Shown: positions 1 to 18,900 of the stretch, one piece after another | Layout of the letters: each line of letters starts with the position of its first letter | How positions within the stretch are numbered: position 1 is the first letter of the stretch | NCBI GenBank assembly: GCA_947561585.1 | Contig: CANNZV010001124.1 | Location: 62,001-126,000, forward strand | Reading direction: 5' to 3' | DNA from: Caprella mutica | Lineage: Eukaryota > Arthropoda > Malacostraca > Amphipoda > Caprellidae | DNA length: 64,000 nucleotides | Translations under genes and position numbers: made by a program | The notes under the pieces: model-generated | What the model was told of the DNA's origin: nothing | Databases searched by the model: none | What the model saw: the letters and a program-made list of their open reading frames with translations, nothing else

Positions 1-5050
<5,050 letters not shown>

Positions 5051-5230
5051 GTGTTCACATAATATAATACTCTTATTTTCCTTACACAGATTTCAATGCA
5101 ATTAGTTTTAGTGGTAAAATTAAAGGAAAATATTGTGGGTGTTTAGGTTTGATGCTAAATTTGTGAGTATTTAATTCTATTAAATATTTTTATACCTGTT
5201 TGTATCAATATCTTTGTTGATTTACCTTAA

Positions 5231-5600
5231 GGGGGGGGGGTGAATGAAACCTTGAACTGTTGTAATTTGGATTATACTTTCTCTTTTATAAGCCCCCAGG
5301 GACTCTATCCTGAAGCTGTCTGTGGTGAATGGAAGAGAGGGGGGGGGGGGGAAGGGTGGCGTCCCTTAGACCCCGAACTGTTGTAATTTAGATTGTATTT
5401 TTAATTCATTTTTCCATGTTTATCATTTTTTTAACGCTACTTGCAGTTTTAGAGGATAGCGCTAGGGTTATGCTCTTCAACTACGAGGTCTTGGATTTTG
5501 TGTTAGGTAGACTCGTAGGCTTCGTTTACTATCACCTCTTCATTTTCCTCTTCCATCCGTGAGTGCAGCATATCAGCGATATGGAGAACATTAAACCCCC
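5231..5600 (+). repeat. Dispersed repeat with G-tracts, copy 1
   Basis: Holds two G runs (5231-5240 and 5339-5351) and a stretch (about 5375-5590) that recurs at about 16345-16645 with scattered differences. Shared blocks include AACGCTACTTG, GAGGATAGCGC, TTAAGCTCTTCAACTA-like and GTGTTAGGTA. It is an interspersed repeat of unknown class. The phrase GAACTGTTGTAATTTGG also occurs at 5253, so the unit may itself be partly duplicated. Confidence 0.6.
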
Positions 5601-6960
5601 TCTGAATTGATTTTAACTTTGTGAAATAAAATATTTTTCCATGAACTTCTCTTCCTCTCTTTCTAATTTAATGGAAACTCTAGATAATGCAAATTTGAGT
5701 TTTTTCTCTAATTAACAATGAATTCAACTAATGGTGATTTCTTTCTTTAAAGAATAATAATTTTCCCATCACGAAGTTGAGGTTTATTACCATCTTCTGC
5801 TATAATGCCCTGAATTAATAACTAATAATTTTTTCGGGGCTATATTGAATGATTATTATGATCTCTTTTGATTGAAGAAAACAGAATCACGGTGTTTGTG
5901 GATCAAAGTTTATCTTTTAGTTACTAACGCTTAAGAGAAATTCTCATTAACTCTCCGGCTAACCAAATATAATCACATAGATATAACAAATTGTTCCTGT
6001 TCGTTTATAAATAGTCTCGTAATAAATACTCCAGATTATCTGTGGAAGAAATGAGACTCTCATTTTGTAAAAAAAAGACACAACTTCGATGAGAAGCGTC
6101 GGAGATTCTTTGATTTTCACAAAGTGTGAACATGGTGTCCAATCTGGATTAAAGTGTCTCCTTTCTATCAGACTTGACTTTCTAGAATTTGATGCATTGT
6201 GACTTTTCTCGTAATAAAGAGACTCTTTCTTTAAAAATTGGCAGGGTATGATACTTGTTATTTCAACGCCATTAATTTGCATCCTTTCCAATTCTCTACC
6301 ATAGAATTTAATGCTAAGCACGCAAAGTGAAAATGCTCTCACTTGCTCTTACTATATTATTATTTAGAACCTTTACTTACGCCCAAGACATGTTATTGGC
6401 CAAAAATTTTTTTTATGATTGATCAATATTAGACTAACTGGTTAACCTTTTCAATTTAGAATATGTTAAAAAAAATCACTTTATATATTTTTTAAAAGTC
6501 AATTATCGTTTGGGAAGTACTTTTGAGTGGTTCAAAATCTCAAATCATTATGGCATAGCCTACATTTTACTTTACGCTTCTTATTGCAAGAATATGATAA
6601 TACGGACTAAATAAAGACATAATTTGATGTTTTACTAATTTCCTCCCCAAAGGACGTTGGGAGTTAAAGGGTTGATTAATTATTATCATGACAAGGGCAC
6701 TTGTAGAGACTTTTCAATTTGAGCAGTTATATACGGTTGTAATTAAGTTACCCCTACTTAACCTAAGAATATTTTGAACAGCAAAATGTAAAAACTTACA
6801 AAATAATGAATCATCTTTGGATATATTCTTATATAACTTTCATTCCAAGTCTGTTTAAACGGCAGTTCTTTATAGAATAAAAACGAACTCTAGTCGAAAA
6901 ATATTTTTTATTTAAACTTTAGACATTTAATAAATATTTTATAATGTTCCACATTCTTTA
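5600..6960. other. Intergenic, no gene recognised
   Basis: AT-rich sequence between the convergent 3' ends of the carrier (+) and GPCR (-) genes. A 127-codon open frame on the - strand (6342-5959) has no recognisable domain and lies in the probable 3' UTR or downstream flank of the GPCR. I see nothing else supportable here. Confidence 0.4.
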
Positions 6961-6962
6961 TT
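6907..6962 (-). promoter_or_regulatory. Candidate poly(A) signals of the GPCR gene
   Basis: AATAAA on the - strand lies at 6962-6957, only two bases after the stop codon (6967-6965), and again at 6912-6907. The second is better placed for a short 3' UTR. This rests on the hexamer only. Confidence 0.35.
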
Positions 6963-6964
6963 AT

Positions 6965-9900
6965 CTAAGTAGAAAATCTTCTTTTTTTATTTCTCTGTAA
7001 ATTTTTTTCAGTCGTCAAGTTGTCTTTGCTCAAATATTTCCTGATATTTGGCTTACTATTTTTCACGCAATATAAATCACAAATATCTCTGTATACACAG
7101 TATTTATAATTGCAAGGAACGGCAGCACATAACTGGTTACTGCATATCGTCTGCACGCAGTTAGGACTGCAAGAACTAACTGCTTCTACAGTATCGTCTA
7201 CGAGGGGGAAACCACCTTCTTGCGGGACTAACTGTTCATCCTGATAGTGCTGACAGGTGAAAAGGTCACCTTTGGTAGAATTAACTATTTGTATCTCACA
7301 GTAATCTGTCTTGGTGCTGAGTTCACTGTTGAAATCAACCTTCCTTCTATTGGTTGAATTTAGGGTACTATTGGTTGGTGGTTGAAGTGTGGTTTTGTTT
7401 CTTCTGGTTGATGAGAAGGCTACAGGTAGGACTATGGTTGAGTAAGTGCCTTTCCTGTGACTGTAGAAACTCCCCTGTCTGTTATTAGGTCTATCTACGT
7501 TCATCTTCCTGACGCAGTACTGACGCCATCTTTTTCGCACTACTTCCCGCACCTCCGTGTTCCAGAAGCAGTACATAGTGGACACGATGAGGCCCTGCGA
7601 AATAGATGGATTGGTTAGGATGTCTTATTCATTTCCCAGTAAGTACAAAGTTATATATTTTTTATGGACATTCTGCAAATGAATAAAAATATGTAGGGCC
7701 ACCTCGGAGAAATGAAATAACAAATTATAAAGATAAGATGGAAAATCAGCATAACATTATTATTTTATTTGTAACTAAGTAATTTTTATTTTTAGAACAA
7801 GGGAAAACTAATATAGTAAAATATTGCAGTACAGAACATTCTGAGTGATTAATTAAATTCAGTTTGATAGAATCCTTTGGTCTAAAGCAAACGTTAGACT
7901 TCCTACTTAATTTAATTAATTATTGCTATGAGTAATATATTTTAAAATAGTGTTATGGTATACAGGACATAATAAACAAATTAAAACGATCTCGTATAAT
8001 AGAATTCAATGAATACCAACGTATTCCGTTTCTGCAAGTATATAGTATAAACAAATAATATTCCACTGGAGATGAACTCTTAAGATGTAAAGTGTAGATT
8101 TTAGAATATTCATACAATATCTATTTACAGTCATAAAAATTATTCAAATGCTTGAACAAGATGTCGAAAAATTAGGCAACGTATCAGTTTATCTCGTACA
8201 TTTCGGGTTATTACTGTAACTTTAACTATACAGTATACATATACCATGTTCTGTTTTCGATGCACCTTCATTTTCATATATTTTTACAATTTCAACCTTT
8301 TAGTATAATAATATTAAATACTGAGACCTCAGATTAATGTTTATAATCCACAGGTTGCAATTTCATTCTAATTAGTGACTTACCGATGGATTACTTCGTT
8401 GTAAAACTTTTAATTAATCATATAACTGTTACACTCCTGACTATTAGCACTACCTACCTAATAACTGCTTTATATCTGTAGTGTAGCACTTTCTATCTGT
8501 GATAACTGCAGTATAGCTTTACTGTAGCGCCTCTACAAACAACGTTCTGTCGATTCGATGGAACAATCCATCGATTCGATATCCCAGCAATCGAAAGGAA
8601 ATCGAATCGATATAAGTTTATTTATTGGGGCAACCTACCTGTGATGACTGCAGTATAGCTTTACTGTAGCGCCACCTACCTGTGATGACTGCAGTATAGC
8701 TTTACTGTAGCGCCACCTACCTGTGATGACTGCAGTATAGCTTTACTGTAGCGCCACCTACCTGTGATAACTGCGGTATAGCTTTACTGTAGCGGCACCT
8801 ACCTGTGATAACTGCAGTATAGCTTTACTGTAGCGCCACCTACCTGTGATAACTGCAGTATAGCTTTGTTGAAATTTTAGTTAAATGTATTACACACTCG
8901 TTATATATTTAATGTTAACTTCCTGTTAGACTAGCTCAGCTATATTAAATTACCTATTGTTTCAATAACTATGTATTACTTTTAATGAGAAACGGACATA
9001 AAGTCTAAAGTCGATCACACTTCCGTCGAGGGTTAAATACCCTGACTGGTAGTTTCTGAAGGCAGTCTGTCTTTAACATTACTCAGAGAGAGATATGATT
9101 CACTCATCTCTCTATATAGACTTCTAATTGTATAACATATTTACTCTTTAAAATAAACTCTATGTCTTAACGTTGTTAACCCACTGTTATTTAACCTAAT
9201 TCTAACAGGTTATGGGCCCAGTGAACGATAAGAGTTTATAAATCAAATTATGTTTAAACAAATTAGAAGTTTATAATAGTAATAAAAACGAAGTGCTGTG
9301 AAAAAAGTGTTAACCTATATGAAACATATCACTAAAAACGCTTGCGTAAGCATATCGTGGTCACGCGCTAATGAGGTCAATTATAATGATTGCTCTAGCG
9401 AAAAATGCACTTGTGTTATAATATAATGATTTAGTATTTTTGCGGAAGAGGTGTCAAGAGAGGTCACAAATTACCTTTAAATCTGTGACCTTATCCTTTG
9501 GTAAACAGTCTTTCAACAAAAGGTTCTTGCGAACTAAGGCTGTGTTACTGTTCCAATTAAATATTAATAATTATTGTCAGTGAAATTATTCTTATGAATT
9601 AGAATAATTTTAAAACATCAAACTCAGTTAAACAGTAAATCAATTTAACTGCTGTGGTTGGTTATGTTTGTTATAGTATTGAATGATAATAAATACTTTC
9701 AACAAAAAGGATCTTGCGAACTGAGATTTATGTTGTTGTTCCAATTGAATATTAATAATTATATTCAGTTATTCTTATGAATTAGAATAATGTTAAAACA
9801 TCAGTTCAGTTAAACAGTAAATCAATTTAACTGCATTGGTTGTTTATGTTTGGTAAATATTGAAGAAATACTTTGAAAACATGTCTTCAAATAAGTTACA

Positions 9901-12900
9901 GGGGATTGTTCCCCTAGACGGAAATAATTACCCTACATGGAGGATACAAATGAAGATGCATCTCTTACGAGAGAAACTGATGGATTTTGCGGATGGATCT
10001 AAAACAGTTCCAATTGATTCAGCTTCAACTGAGGTGAAGAATGCCTATGCTAATAATTATAATAAAGCTCTGGCAGATATAGTACTATCTATTTCACCGG
10101 ATCAATTGTACTTAGTTGGACAACCGACGGATCCACACGCTGTCTGGACTACACTTCAAGACACGTTTCAAAAGAACACGTGGGCTAACAAATTTCGTCT
10201 GAAGAAAAAGCTCTACAATCTAAAATTGAAGTCTCCTGATCTACTCGACTTTCATTTGAAGGAACTAACTGAAGTTTTTCAAGAGCTTGCCTTGTTAAAT
10301 CAAGTGATCAGTGAAGAGGATAAAGTGATTTGTCTTCTGTCATCACTGCCAGGGCCGTTTGAAGTGCTTGTCACTGCACTTGAAGCTCAGACAGACATCC
10401 CTAACTGGATTACCGTAGCTGACACACTCCGGAGAGAAGCTGAAAAGTTGAGTATTAAAACCAATAATGCATTAGCATTATCAAATACTCAGAATTATGC
10501 TGGAGTAAACAAACAGTCCATCATTTGCCATTTCTGCAATAAGATGGGACACCTGAAAAAGGACTGCTTTAAATTTAAAAGGTCTTCTCAAACTAATAGA
10601 ACTCAAAACCAGCCAAATGTTGTAAATGAATGTAACCTTTGATGAATCAATTTCATCTAAGATTGAGAGCCCTCAACTGAGTGAGACTCCTACCTCTCCA
10701 CTGGTGTTCCATTCAGAAGATTCAGAACCTGCTGGACCAGAGAATCAACCTTCTGACGATAACCCTCCAATACTCCTCCCTGAGGCGCAACCTGTACCAG
10801 CTATCAGTCCTAATGAGGATCTTAGACGATCTTCCAGAATTCGTCGAGCTCCTATTAGATATGGTAGTTGGGAGTATGATCATGTTGAAGATGAGGAGGA
10901 GGGTTTATTAGTCAATGGGAATATCAATATCGAACCTAGGTCGGTATCTGAGGCTCTTAATAGCGGTTCTGAATCCTCTAAATGGAAACATGCCATGGAG
11001 AGGGAATTAAATGCTTTTGAGAAACATAAAGTTTTTGAACTCGTAAAACCTACCTCAGATTTAAATATAATTAAATCTAAATGGGTGTTTAAAAGAAAAA
11101 AGGGATCTGATGGTAGAGTGGTTTCATATAAAGCTAGATTAGTCGCTCAGGGTTTTTTACAGAGACCTGGAATCGACTATGATGAAATTTTTGCTCCTGT
11201 AGTGAGATTTGAATCGGTGCGAACCATGTTATCTTTAGCAGCTAACCAAAAATTATTTGTACATCACTTGGATGTAAATTCTGCTTTTTTGAATGGGGAT
11301 CTTAAAGAAAATGTTTATATTAGACAGCCTCCTGGCTATGCTATTCCAGGAAAAGAAGATTTAGTATGTAAACTTAATAAATCTATGTATGGATTAAAAC
11401 AATCACCCAAATGTTGGAATGATGCGTTGGATGCATATCTTAAATCCTTAGGCTTTATTCAGTCCTCTTGTGACTCTTGTATATATGTTAAATTAATCAA
11501 TAACTCTCCATGCTTCATTTCTGTGTATGTAGATGATATTATTGTAGCATGTAAGAACTATGATGACCTGACTAAAATCAAGATTGATTTAAGTGCTAAA
11601 TTTGAGATGAAAGACTTAGGTAAATTATCCTATTTCTTAGGCATAAAAATCGTTCAAGACGAAAATAAAATAGCCCTAAATCAATCTTCATTTGTCAACG
11701 AGTTATTAGATAGATTTGAATTCAATAATTGCAAACCTATTTCAACCCCTGCTGATGTTAATTCACATTTGGAACCAACTACTGATGAGTGTGAACTAGT
11801 AGACAAAACTAAATATCAATCAGCTGTAGGTGCCTTACTGTATCTATCTACTAAAACTAGACCTGACATAACTTATGCAGTTGGAAATGTCTCTAAATTT
11901 TGTTCCAATCCAAACACTAAGCACTGGTCTGCAATTAAGAGAATATTTAGATACCTAAAAGGCACACCGGATCTTGGCATTACATATGGTAATGAAGATT
12001 CTGAGTTGATAGGTTATTCTGATGCCGACTGGGCAGGAAACAGAGTTGATAGGAAAAGTACTTCTGGCCAATGCTTTATGTTAAATAATTCCATTATTTC
12101 TTGGCGCTCTGTGAAACAGTCATGTGTTGCTTTATCAACAGCTGAAGCTGAATATGTTTCCCTCTCTGGAGCCTCCCAAGAAGCTGTATTTCTAAATAAA
12201 TTACTATTAGATTTTAAAGTACCAAATAAGAATCCTATAGTTTTGTTTGAGGATAACCAGTCAGCTATTTGTATTGCTAAAAATGAAAAAAATCATCCTA
12301 GATCGAAACACATTGATATTAAATTTCATTACATTAGAGATCTTGTTGCTTCAAACACAATTAAACTTGTGTATTGCCCCAGCGAAACTATGCTCGCTGA
12401 CATATTCACTAAACCGTTGCCTCTTGATAGATTTACCAAATTAGTTGAATTAATAGGCATGAAAAATATATAATGTCGTGTGAGGAGGAGTGTTGAAATT
12501 TTAGTTAAATGTATTACACACTCGTTATATATTTAATGTTAACTTCCTGTTAGACTAGCTCAGCTATATTAAATTACCTATTGTTTCAATAACTATGTAT
12601 TACTTTTAATGAGAAACGGACATAAAGTCTAAAGTCGATCACACTTCCGTCGAGGGTTAAATACCCTGACTGGTAGTTTCTGAAGGCAGTCTGTCTTTAA
12701 CATTACTCAGAGAGAGATATGATTCACTCATCTCTCTATATAGACTTCTAATTGTATAACATATTTACTCTTTAAAATAAACTCTATGTCTTAACGTTGT
12801 TAACCCACTGTTATTTAACCTAATTCTAACAAGCTTTACTGTAGCGCCACCTACCTGTGATAACTGCAGTATAGCTTTACTGTAGCGCCACCTACCTGTG

Positions 12901-15900
12901 ATGACTGCAGCATAGCTTTACTGTAGCGACACTTACCTTTGATGACTACAGTATAGCTTTACTGTAGCGGCACCTACCAGTGATAACTGCAGTATAGCTT
13001 TACTGTAGCGCCACCTACCTGTGATGACTCCAGTATAGCTTTACTGTAGAGCCACCTACCTGTGATGACTACAGTATAACTTTACTGTAGCACCACCTAC
13101 CTGTGATGACTCCAGTATAGCTTTACTGTAGCGCCACCTACCTGTGATGACTGCAGTATAACTTTACTGTAGCGCCACCTACATGTGATGACTCCAGTAT
13201 AGCTTTACTGTAGCGCCACCTACCTGTGATGACTCCAGTATAACTTTACTGTAGCGCCACCTACCTGTGATGACTGGAGTATAGCGTTAGTGACCATGTA
13301 CACAGCCTCTAATTCTTGACTGGGTTTGTACGCAAATAGCAGGTTTGTGATGCCTAAAATCTGGAACAAAATCAGCGTCGCACGAACTGTTTTCCTGCGA
13401 ACAAAAATTACATTTCAGTTTCTTTGTATATATTAGTATTTAAGTAATTCCTTTTGCCGGCAGGCAATTTTTTTTATCAAATTACTTAAGTGCCACGTTT
13501 TATTGTAAGTTTTAACAAGTAATCCAAAAACACAAAATTACCCATGGATATTGTTTAATAATTTGTTCCTAATAAAAAAAAATCTTGAGAAAGTCAAATC
13601 TAAAAGAATGATCATGTAGATTCGTTTTCGATTCTATACATAATCATATAATTTCTGTGTCACACTTGAATTCATAGTTAGAAAATAAAACAAATGAATT
13701 TTAAGAACTTCAAGCCATATTTTTGAGAGATAAGCTAACTGAAATAAGGATTGCCAATAAAAATAATAAATACATATAAACTTTGCATTGAAGCACAACA
13801 TGTATTTTTAATATTGTTCTGAAATATAAACTTATTCATTCAAAATTTCCATTTAAATTTGGATGAGATACCCCTATCTGGATAGTCATCAGAGATTCTC
13901 TTTTATCCGAAGGTCTCACCTTATCCGAATGGTCTCCACAGAGTTGTTAGTTCTCAGTTTGGTCACTAGTATCTTGATGATGTTGATGAGGAAGAGGAGG
14001 TTTATCTGAGGAAAACAGTTGCCATTATTTTTTTGTGTCACCAGAAACAGAAACTATATAGTATATGTACAATAGGAGAACTTTCAATAAAAGAGTAGTG
14101 ATGATGAATTTTCAGAGCATTATTTCCTAAATACAGAAAATGATGTCACAACAATGGCTCACCAATAGCGCTGTCATCATGGGTACCTCCAGAATCCACA
14201 GGTACTGCATCCGACTGTAGTCCCCCCAACAGTGGACCGGATGGAGGAAGTGCATCACCAAACACCAGCTAAGGAGGACTACGGCGGGGAGACCTGGAGG
14301 GATGAAAGGAGGGACGAGGTAAAATATAGGAGAGTCCATGTTATACAATTACACAAACAGGATTTTTTGGTACAAAAGATCTTAGAAAATTAATTAGAAT
14401 TACCCACTAATTTCTTCGATGGGATTATCATCGCCCATTTTCCACTTCGCTCCCTAAACTGCATGTATGATTTATGTGAGCACGCGCTCATTAAAATCCA
14501 TATGTTTGAAACTAAAGCGTTTGATCTTAAAATATATATTACAGTTTCAATTTGAAAAAAAAATTTAGCGGTATTTCCGAAACTGCACTTGTATTTTCAA
14601 AAATATAACTTGATTACCGAACAAAAGATTATTCTACTGATTAACCAACTTAAAAAAAAATTATAAAAGAATGTGACTCCTATATTTGATTATTCATGTG
14701 GTATTCCACAAACATCTATTTTAATTGCAATGATCATGATCATGATTTAGAGTTGCATATTATATTTCTCCTAGGATGAGGGTATTTATTCCTGAACATA
14801 GATAATCACATCTATAAAAATTTAAAAAATGTACATCAAGTCCTTATAGAAACTCCTATCCATGTGATAAAAAATTTCGGGTATAAGAATAGTAATCAAA
14901 CCATAAAAAAACACGAAAAGTCTGGCTCGTATAAAGGATGATAAGATCGAAAATGTACAGTCTTTTCCACATTAAATACATCTAGCAGAAGAGGAGAATG
15001 TACAAACGCACTGAAAGGATATTCTATAATTTAATTCCTATTTTCTCCATTAATCAATTTGTAAGTAAGTTCATTTCCTAACTTATTTACTTGAAGGCGG
15101 AGTTCCAGAATGAAATTCTCACTGAAAAGTTAGCGCCTTGCTATAAGTTTTTAGAGATCCAGACCCATTACTCCCTCTGAGGTTTCACTTAATGAACTAA
15201 ATGAATTAGTGGACTCGAAGACTCCTCAAAATCATGAAGCTACGAAAAAATATAAAACCGAAAACTATACCGCTCATATGACTAAAAATACTAAGTGGGA
15301 AAAGCTGTCAAACTTCAATAGAGGCAGACCTCGGTTTTATTTCCAAAATCACGCCTCAGACATATTACAAATGGTAATGAGAGCAAGTCATGACTCGAAC
15401 TTATTATATAATTATAACTCCTTGAAAAATCATTTTCGATGAGTTAGAATAAAAGAATATGGTCTTGAAGGTTCGACTTAGAGTTCATATTTTTTTGTAG
15501 CAGAATTCTCTTGTGAAAATTTGAAGTTTTGAATGAATTAAAAGTATATAATTACTATTTAACTCCATGATTAATTCATCAGCTGGCAATATACGCTGAG
15601 TCGAGCCCTTAAAACCATTTTCTTTCATTCCAACTTATAGAAAATGAAATGTTTAAGGAGTTACAACTATATAATAACATACCTTGCAATTACCCGGGCA
15701 AGAAGGTTTTATTCCTGGGATATTCCCTTAATATCTACTATATTCCCTCCTAGTCTGCACTCACAGTTTGATGAAGAAGGGATATTCCTCTAACAATAAT
15801 ATTGGATAGTATTCAAGTTCTTATACGAGGGAATATTCCAGGAATATTGGAGAGTTACAGTATTCGGTTAGATATCATCCTAGGATATTCAGGGAATATC

Positions 15901-18900
15901 ATATTTCTATAGTATTCCATACGAAACAAATTGGAATATTCTTGGAATACATATTTTTGATAGTATTCCATTCTGAATATCCCATGAATATCCCAAGAAT
16001 TATCAAGCTAGTTACGTATAATAGTATTCCCCAAAAATAAAACGAAGGAATATCCCTGGAACATTTGGGATCTACAGTATTCTTAGTGAAACAATGACGG
16101 AATGTAACAGGAATCGAATGAAAAATTTTACTTCCTAAGAAATACTTTTGAATATCCCTGGAACTATTTCAATATTTTTGATAAGGAATATATCCCATTG
16201 GGTTATATGAAGGAATGTTCCTGGAAGATGGAAAATTTGAAGTATGTATGTCAAACAACAAAGGAATGTCAATTGGATCGAACGACGATTTTTTCTATTT
16301 CCTTAGAATTTGGTTGTCTAATTTGAAAACTAAGAAACGTGGGTTTGTGAGATGAACTGTTGTAATTTGGATTTCATATGTTCTCTTCTAATTTTTATCA
16401 TATATATAATTTTTAACGCTACTTGTAGTTTTTGAGGATAGCGCAAGAGTTAAGCTCTTCAACTATGTCTATGAGGTGTTAGATTCCCGTGTTAGGTATG
16501 TGCTTCCATTTTCATCTTCCATTCATACAAAACTCCTTCACAGAGCTTTTCTGCAACCACTGACTTCTGATGAGACTTCTTGTAAAATTCACTTTCCTTT
16601 CTGGTTGCTTCTTTCAGTCTCATGTATTTCAAAACGTCATCGATATGGCCTTTTGTTCTTAAGCAGATACTAAACTACCAAGTGAATTAAAAATATCGAT
16701 CTAAATGAATAGTGTTTCGGATGAGCAAATTAAATGCTGGCTCCCTATTAGAAATTAGTAGTACCTACAAAAATTACTTTATTTCGTTTTTACGAAATCC
16801 GAAACTAGTAAAAGTTGCGAATCAGGTACCAGAATAATCTTTATCCAATTTAGTGTTCGCCTTGCAGCAATGCAGTTCAAACGTAATTGACGGCCTATGA
16901 GTGTCAATTCAATAAAAAAGAGGTTAGTATTGTGATTGTAAATGTTTAACGAATGTACACCATTGTTTATATTTTATCAACAGCAGTTATCACTCAACTA
17001 TTATAAATTTCAATTTAAAGTTAAATATTGATATGTGGTCATAACGGAATAAGAGTAGGGTCAAGTAGGTAAATTGCGGTACACTAACTAACTGCGGCCT
17101 CTAACAACATACACATCATAGCTTCAAAACACACGTTAAAAACTTAGATTAACAAATTATAGCATGCACTGCGCTTCTTTTGATAGCTATGCAACATTTT
17201 AATGTAATTTCGGTTCAGAATGTTTTTAGACTCTCTTGAGAGGGCCGCAATTAAAAATTAAAGTGCCGTAATATACCTGCATGACCCTACATACCCTAGC
17301 TATACTTGCTGTACTATTTTAGTTTGTAGGCCTATAACTATTCATATGTATACTCAGTTTATACTTTGATTGTAAATGGATTCACTATGTTAATTTATAT
17401 TATGAAATGTTTATTAATATTTAGCTATAACCTAGGTTAAATAATACACATTCTCTAGCCTCTGTTATTATTTCTTCAGTGACCTGTTCTTTAACTGACT
17501 AGAGTTTAATAGTAAAATTTTAAAAATGCCAATAATGATTTTCAGTGTTAATAATATTCATAGTAGCTTTTATTCGTTCATGAGCATATTCTTGTTTTAC
17601 ATATATTTGATTTTTTTTTACTTTTATGACCCATATTGTTTCTCAAAAACTTTTTTCTTATCTAAATTTGTATTCCCTTCAAGATCTACTTTTTCCTCTT
17701 TTAAAATATGAAAGAATAATTTCACTTAGGCTTTTTATTTAATTTATGGATTAACTAATTGAATACAGGTTATTGATAAATGATGACTAATTATTTTATT
17801 TCTCCGTAGGTACTAGACTATGATGATAGTATCACAGTTTCTGGCAATATGGTTGGCTAAGAAGTTACAAATCTAGAGACATGTCCTCTTCATTTCATTG
17901 TGTGTACTATAAAGTATGAAGCGAGTGCTCTAAAACTATAGCTGCACTGACACCACTAGATTCACTTCATAAGTTCATTGTAGAGAATATGAAGGAATTT
18001 AAGATTAATGACAAAATTAATTGCTCGATTGAATAGATTTGCTCCTCGTTAAGTAAAGAACCAAATACAAAAAGACTTTGTACTATATAGTTGTCACACA
18101 GGAAAGTGGCACATGTAAGCTACGCTACCACCAATCGATTGTAGTGGTCAATAATTTTGCAAAAAGACATGATAGCATTGTTGAGTGTTGACTGCATTAA
18201 CAGATGGAAGAGGAAAATGAGAAGATGATAGTGAATGAAACCTGTGAGCCTTTCTTAACTAAAAATTGAAAACTTTGCAAGTGAAAAGTACAACTATAGC
18301 GCCATAGAATAAGTGAGAAATATCGAGTGAAAATTACTGACAGTTAAATAGATTGAGCCTTTATAACATGTAAAAAAGTTGCACAGTAATTAATTTATGT
18401 TTAATTAATTAAAGCCCTTTCTAAATCATGTGCTATTTGATATTTTTATAAAATGATTGACGTATGTTTAGCTTCTTTCATTCCATACCAGTACAAAGGG
18501 GCAATTGTGAAAATACCTAGATTTAAATGATGTGTCCTGAAATTTAAGTATTAATATTCGTAAATTTTTTATACAAAGTTATTTATTTGTTCACGGTACA
18601 CTTCTTGGTGTGTAGCTATGTGACAATTGATTTATGCACTCAAGTAATTAGTGTTACACGGCCACTTGTAGTCTCATTTATTTAATTTCATTTATTCCCT
18701 CCTTTTGAATTGCTTATTCCATTGATATTCCTTCATCGTGGCCTCTTCTTCTGGATGTTTTATTCCACTGTTATTCCTTCAATATTCCTTCTTCCTTTGG
18801 ATGACCTATTCCATAGGTAATCCTTAAATATTCCCTCTTCCCTTGGATGACTTACTCCATAGGTATTCCTTCTATATTCCCTCTTACTTTGGATGTCCCA

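Larger units (their letters stand above)
8867..12831 (+). mobile_element. Ty1/copia LTR retrotransposon, internally deleted, recent insertion
   Basis: A 3965-bp element with two 341-bp LTRs (8867-9207, 12491-12831) that look identical by eye and run TGTTGAAAT...TTCTAACA. A 5-bp target duplication AGCTT lies at 8862-8866 and 12832-12836. After the 5' LTR, AGGTTATGGGCCCAG matches the copia-type primer site (internal part of initiator tRNA-Met). A purine tract (GAGGAGGAG) precedes the 3' LTR. It encodes Gag and RT/RNase H but lacks protease and the integrase core. It lies in the GPCR TM6-TM7 intron, antisense to the gene, and interrupts the 41-bp minisatellite. Confidence 0.95.

Noticed and set aside
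5959..6342. 127-codon frame on the - strand as a separate gene
   Set aside because: No recognisable domain or supporting splice sites; length is within reach of chance here.
9860..9880. Upstream start for Gag at 9860
   Set aside because: The codon is TTG; the first ATG in frame is 9881 and the protein there matches the usual copia Gag start.
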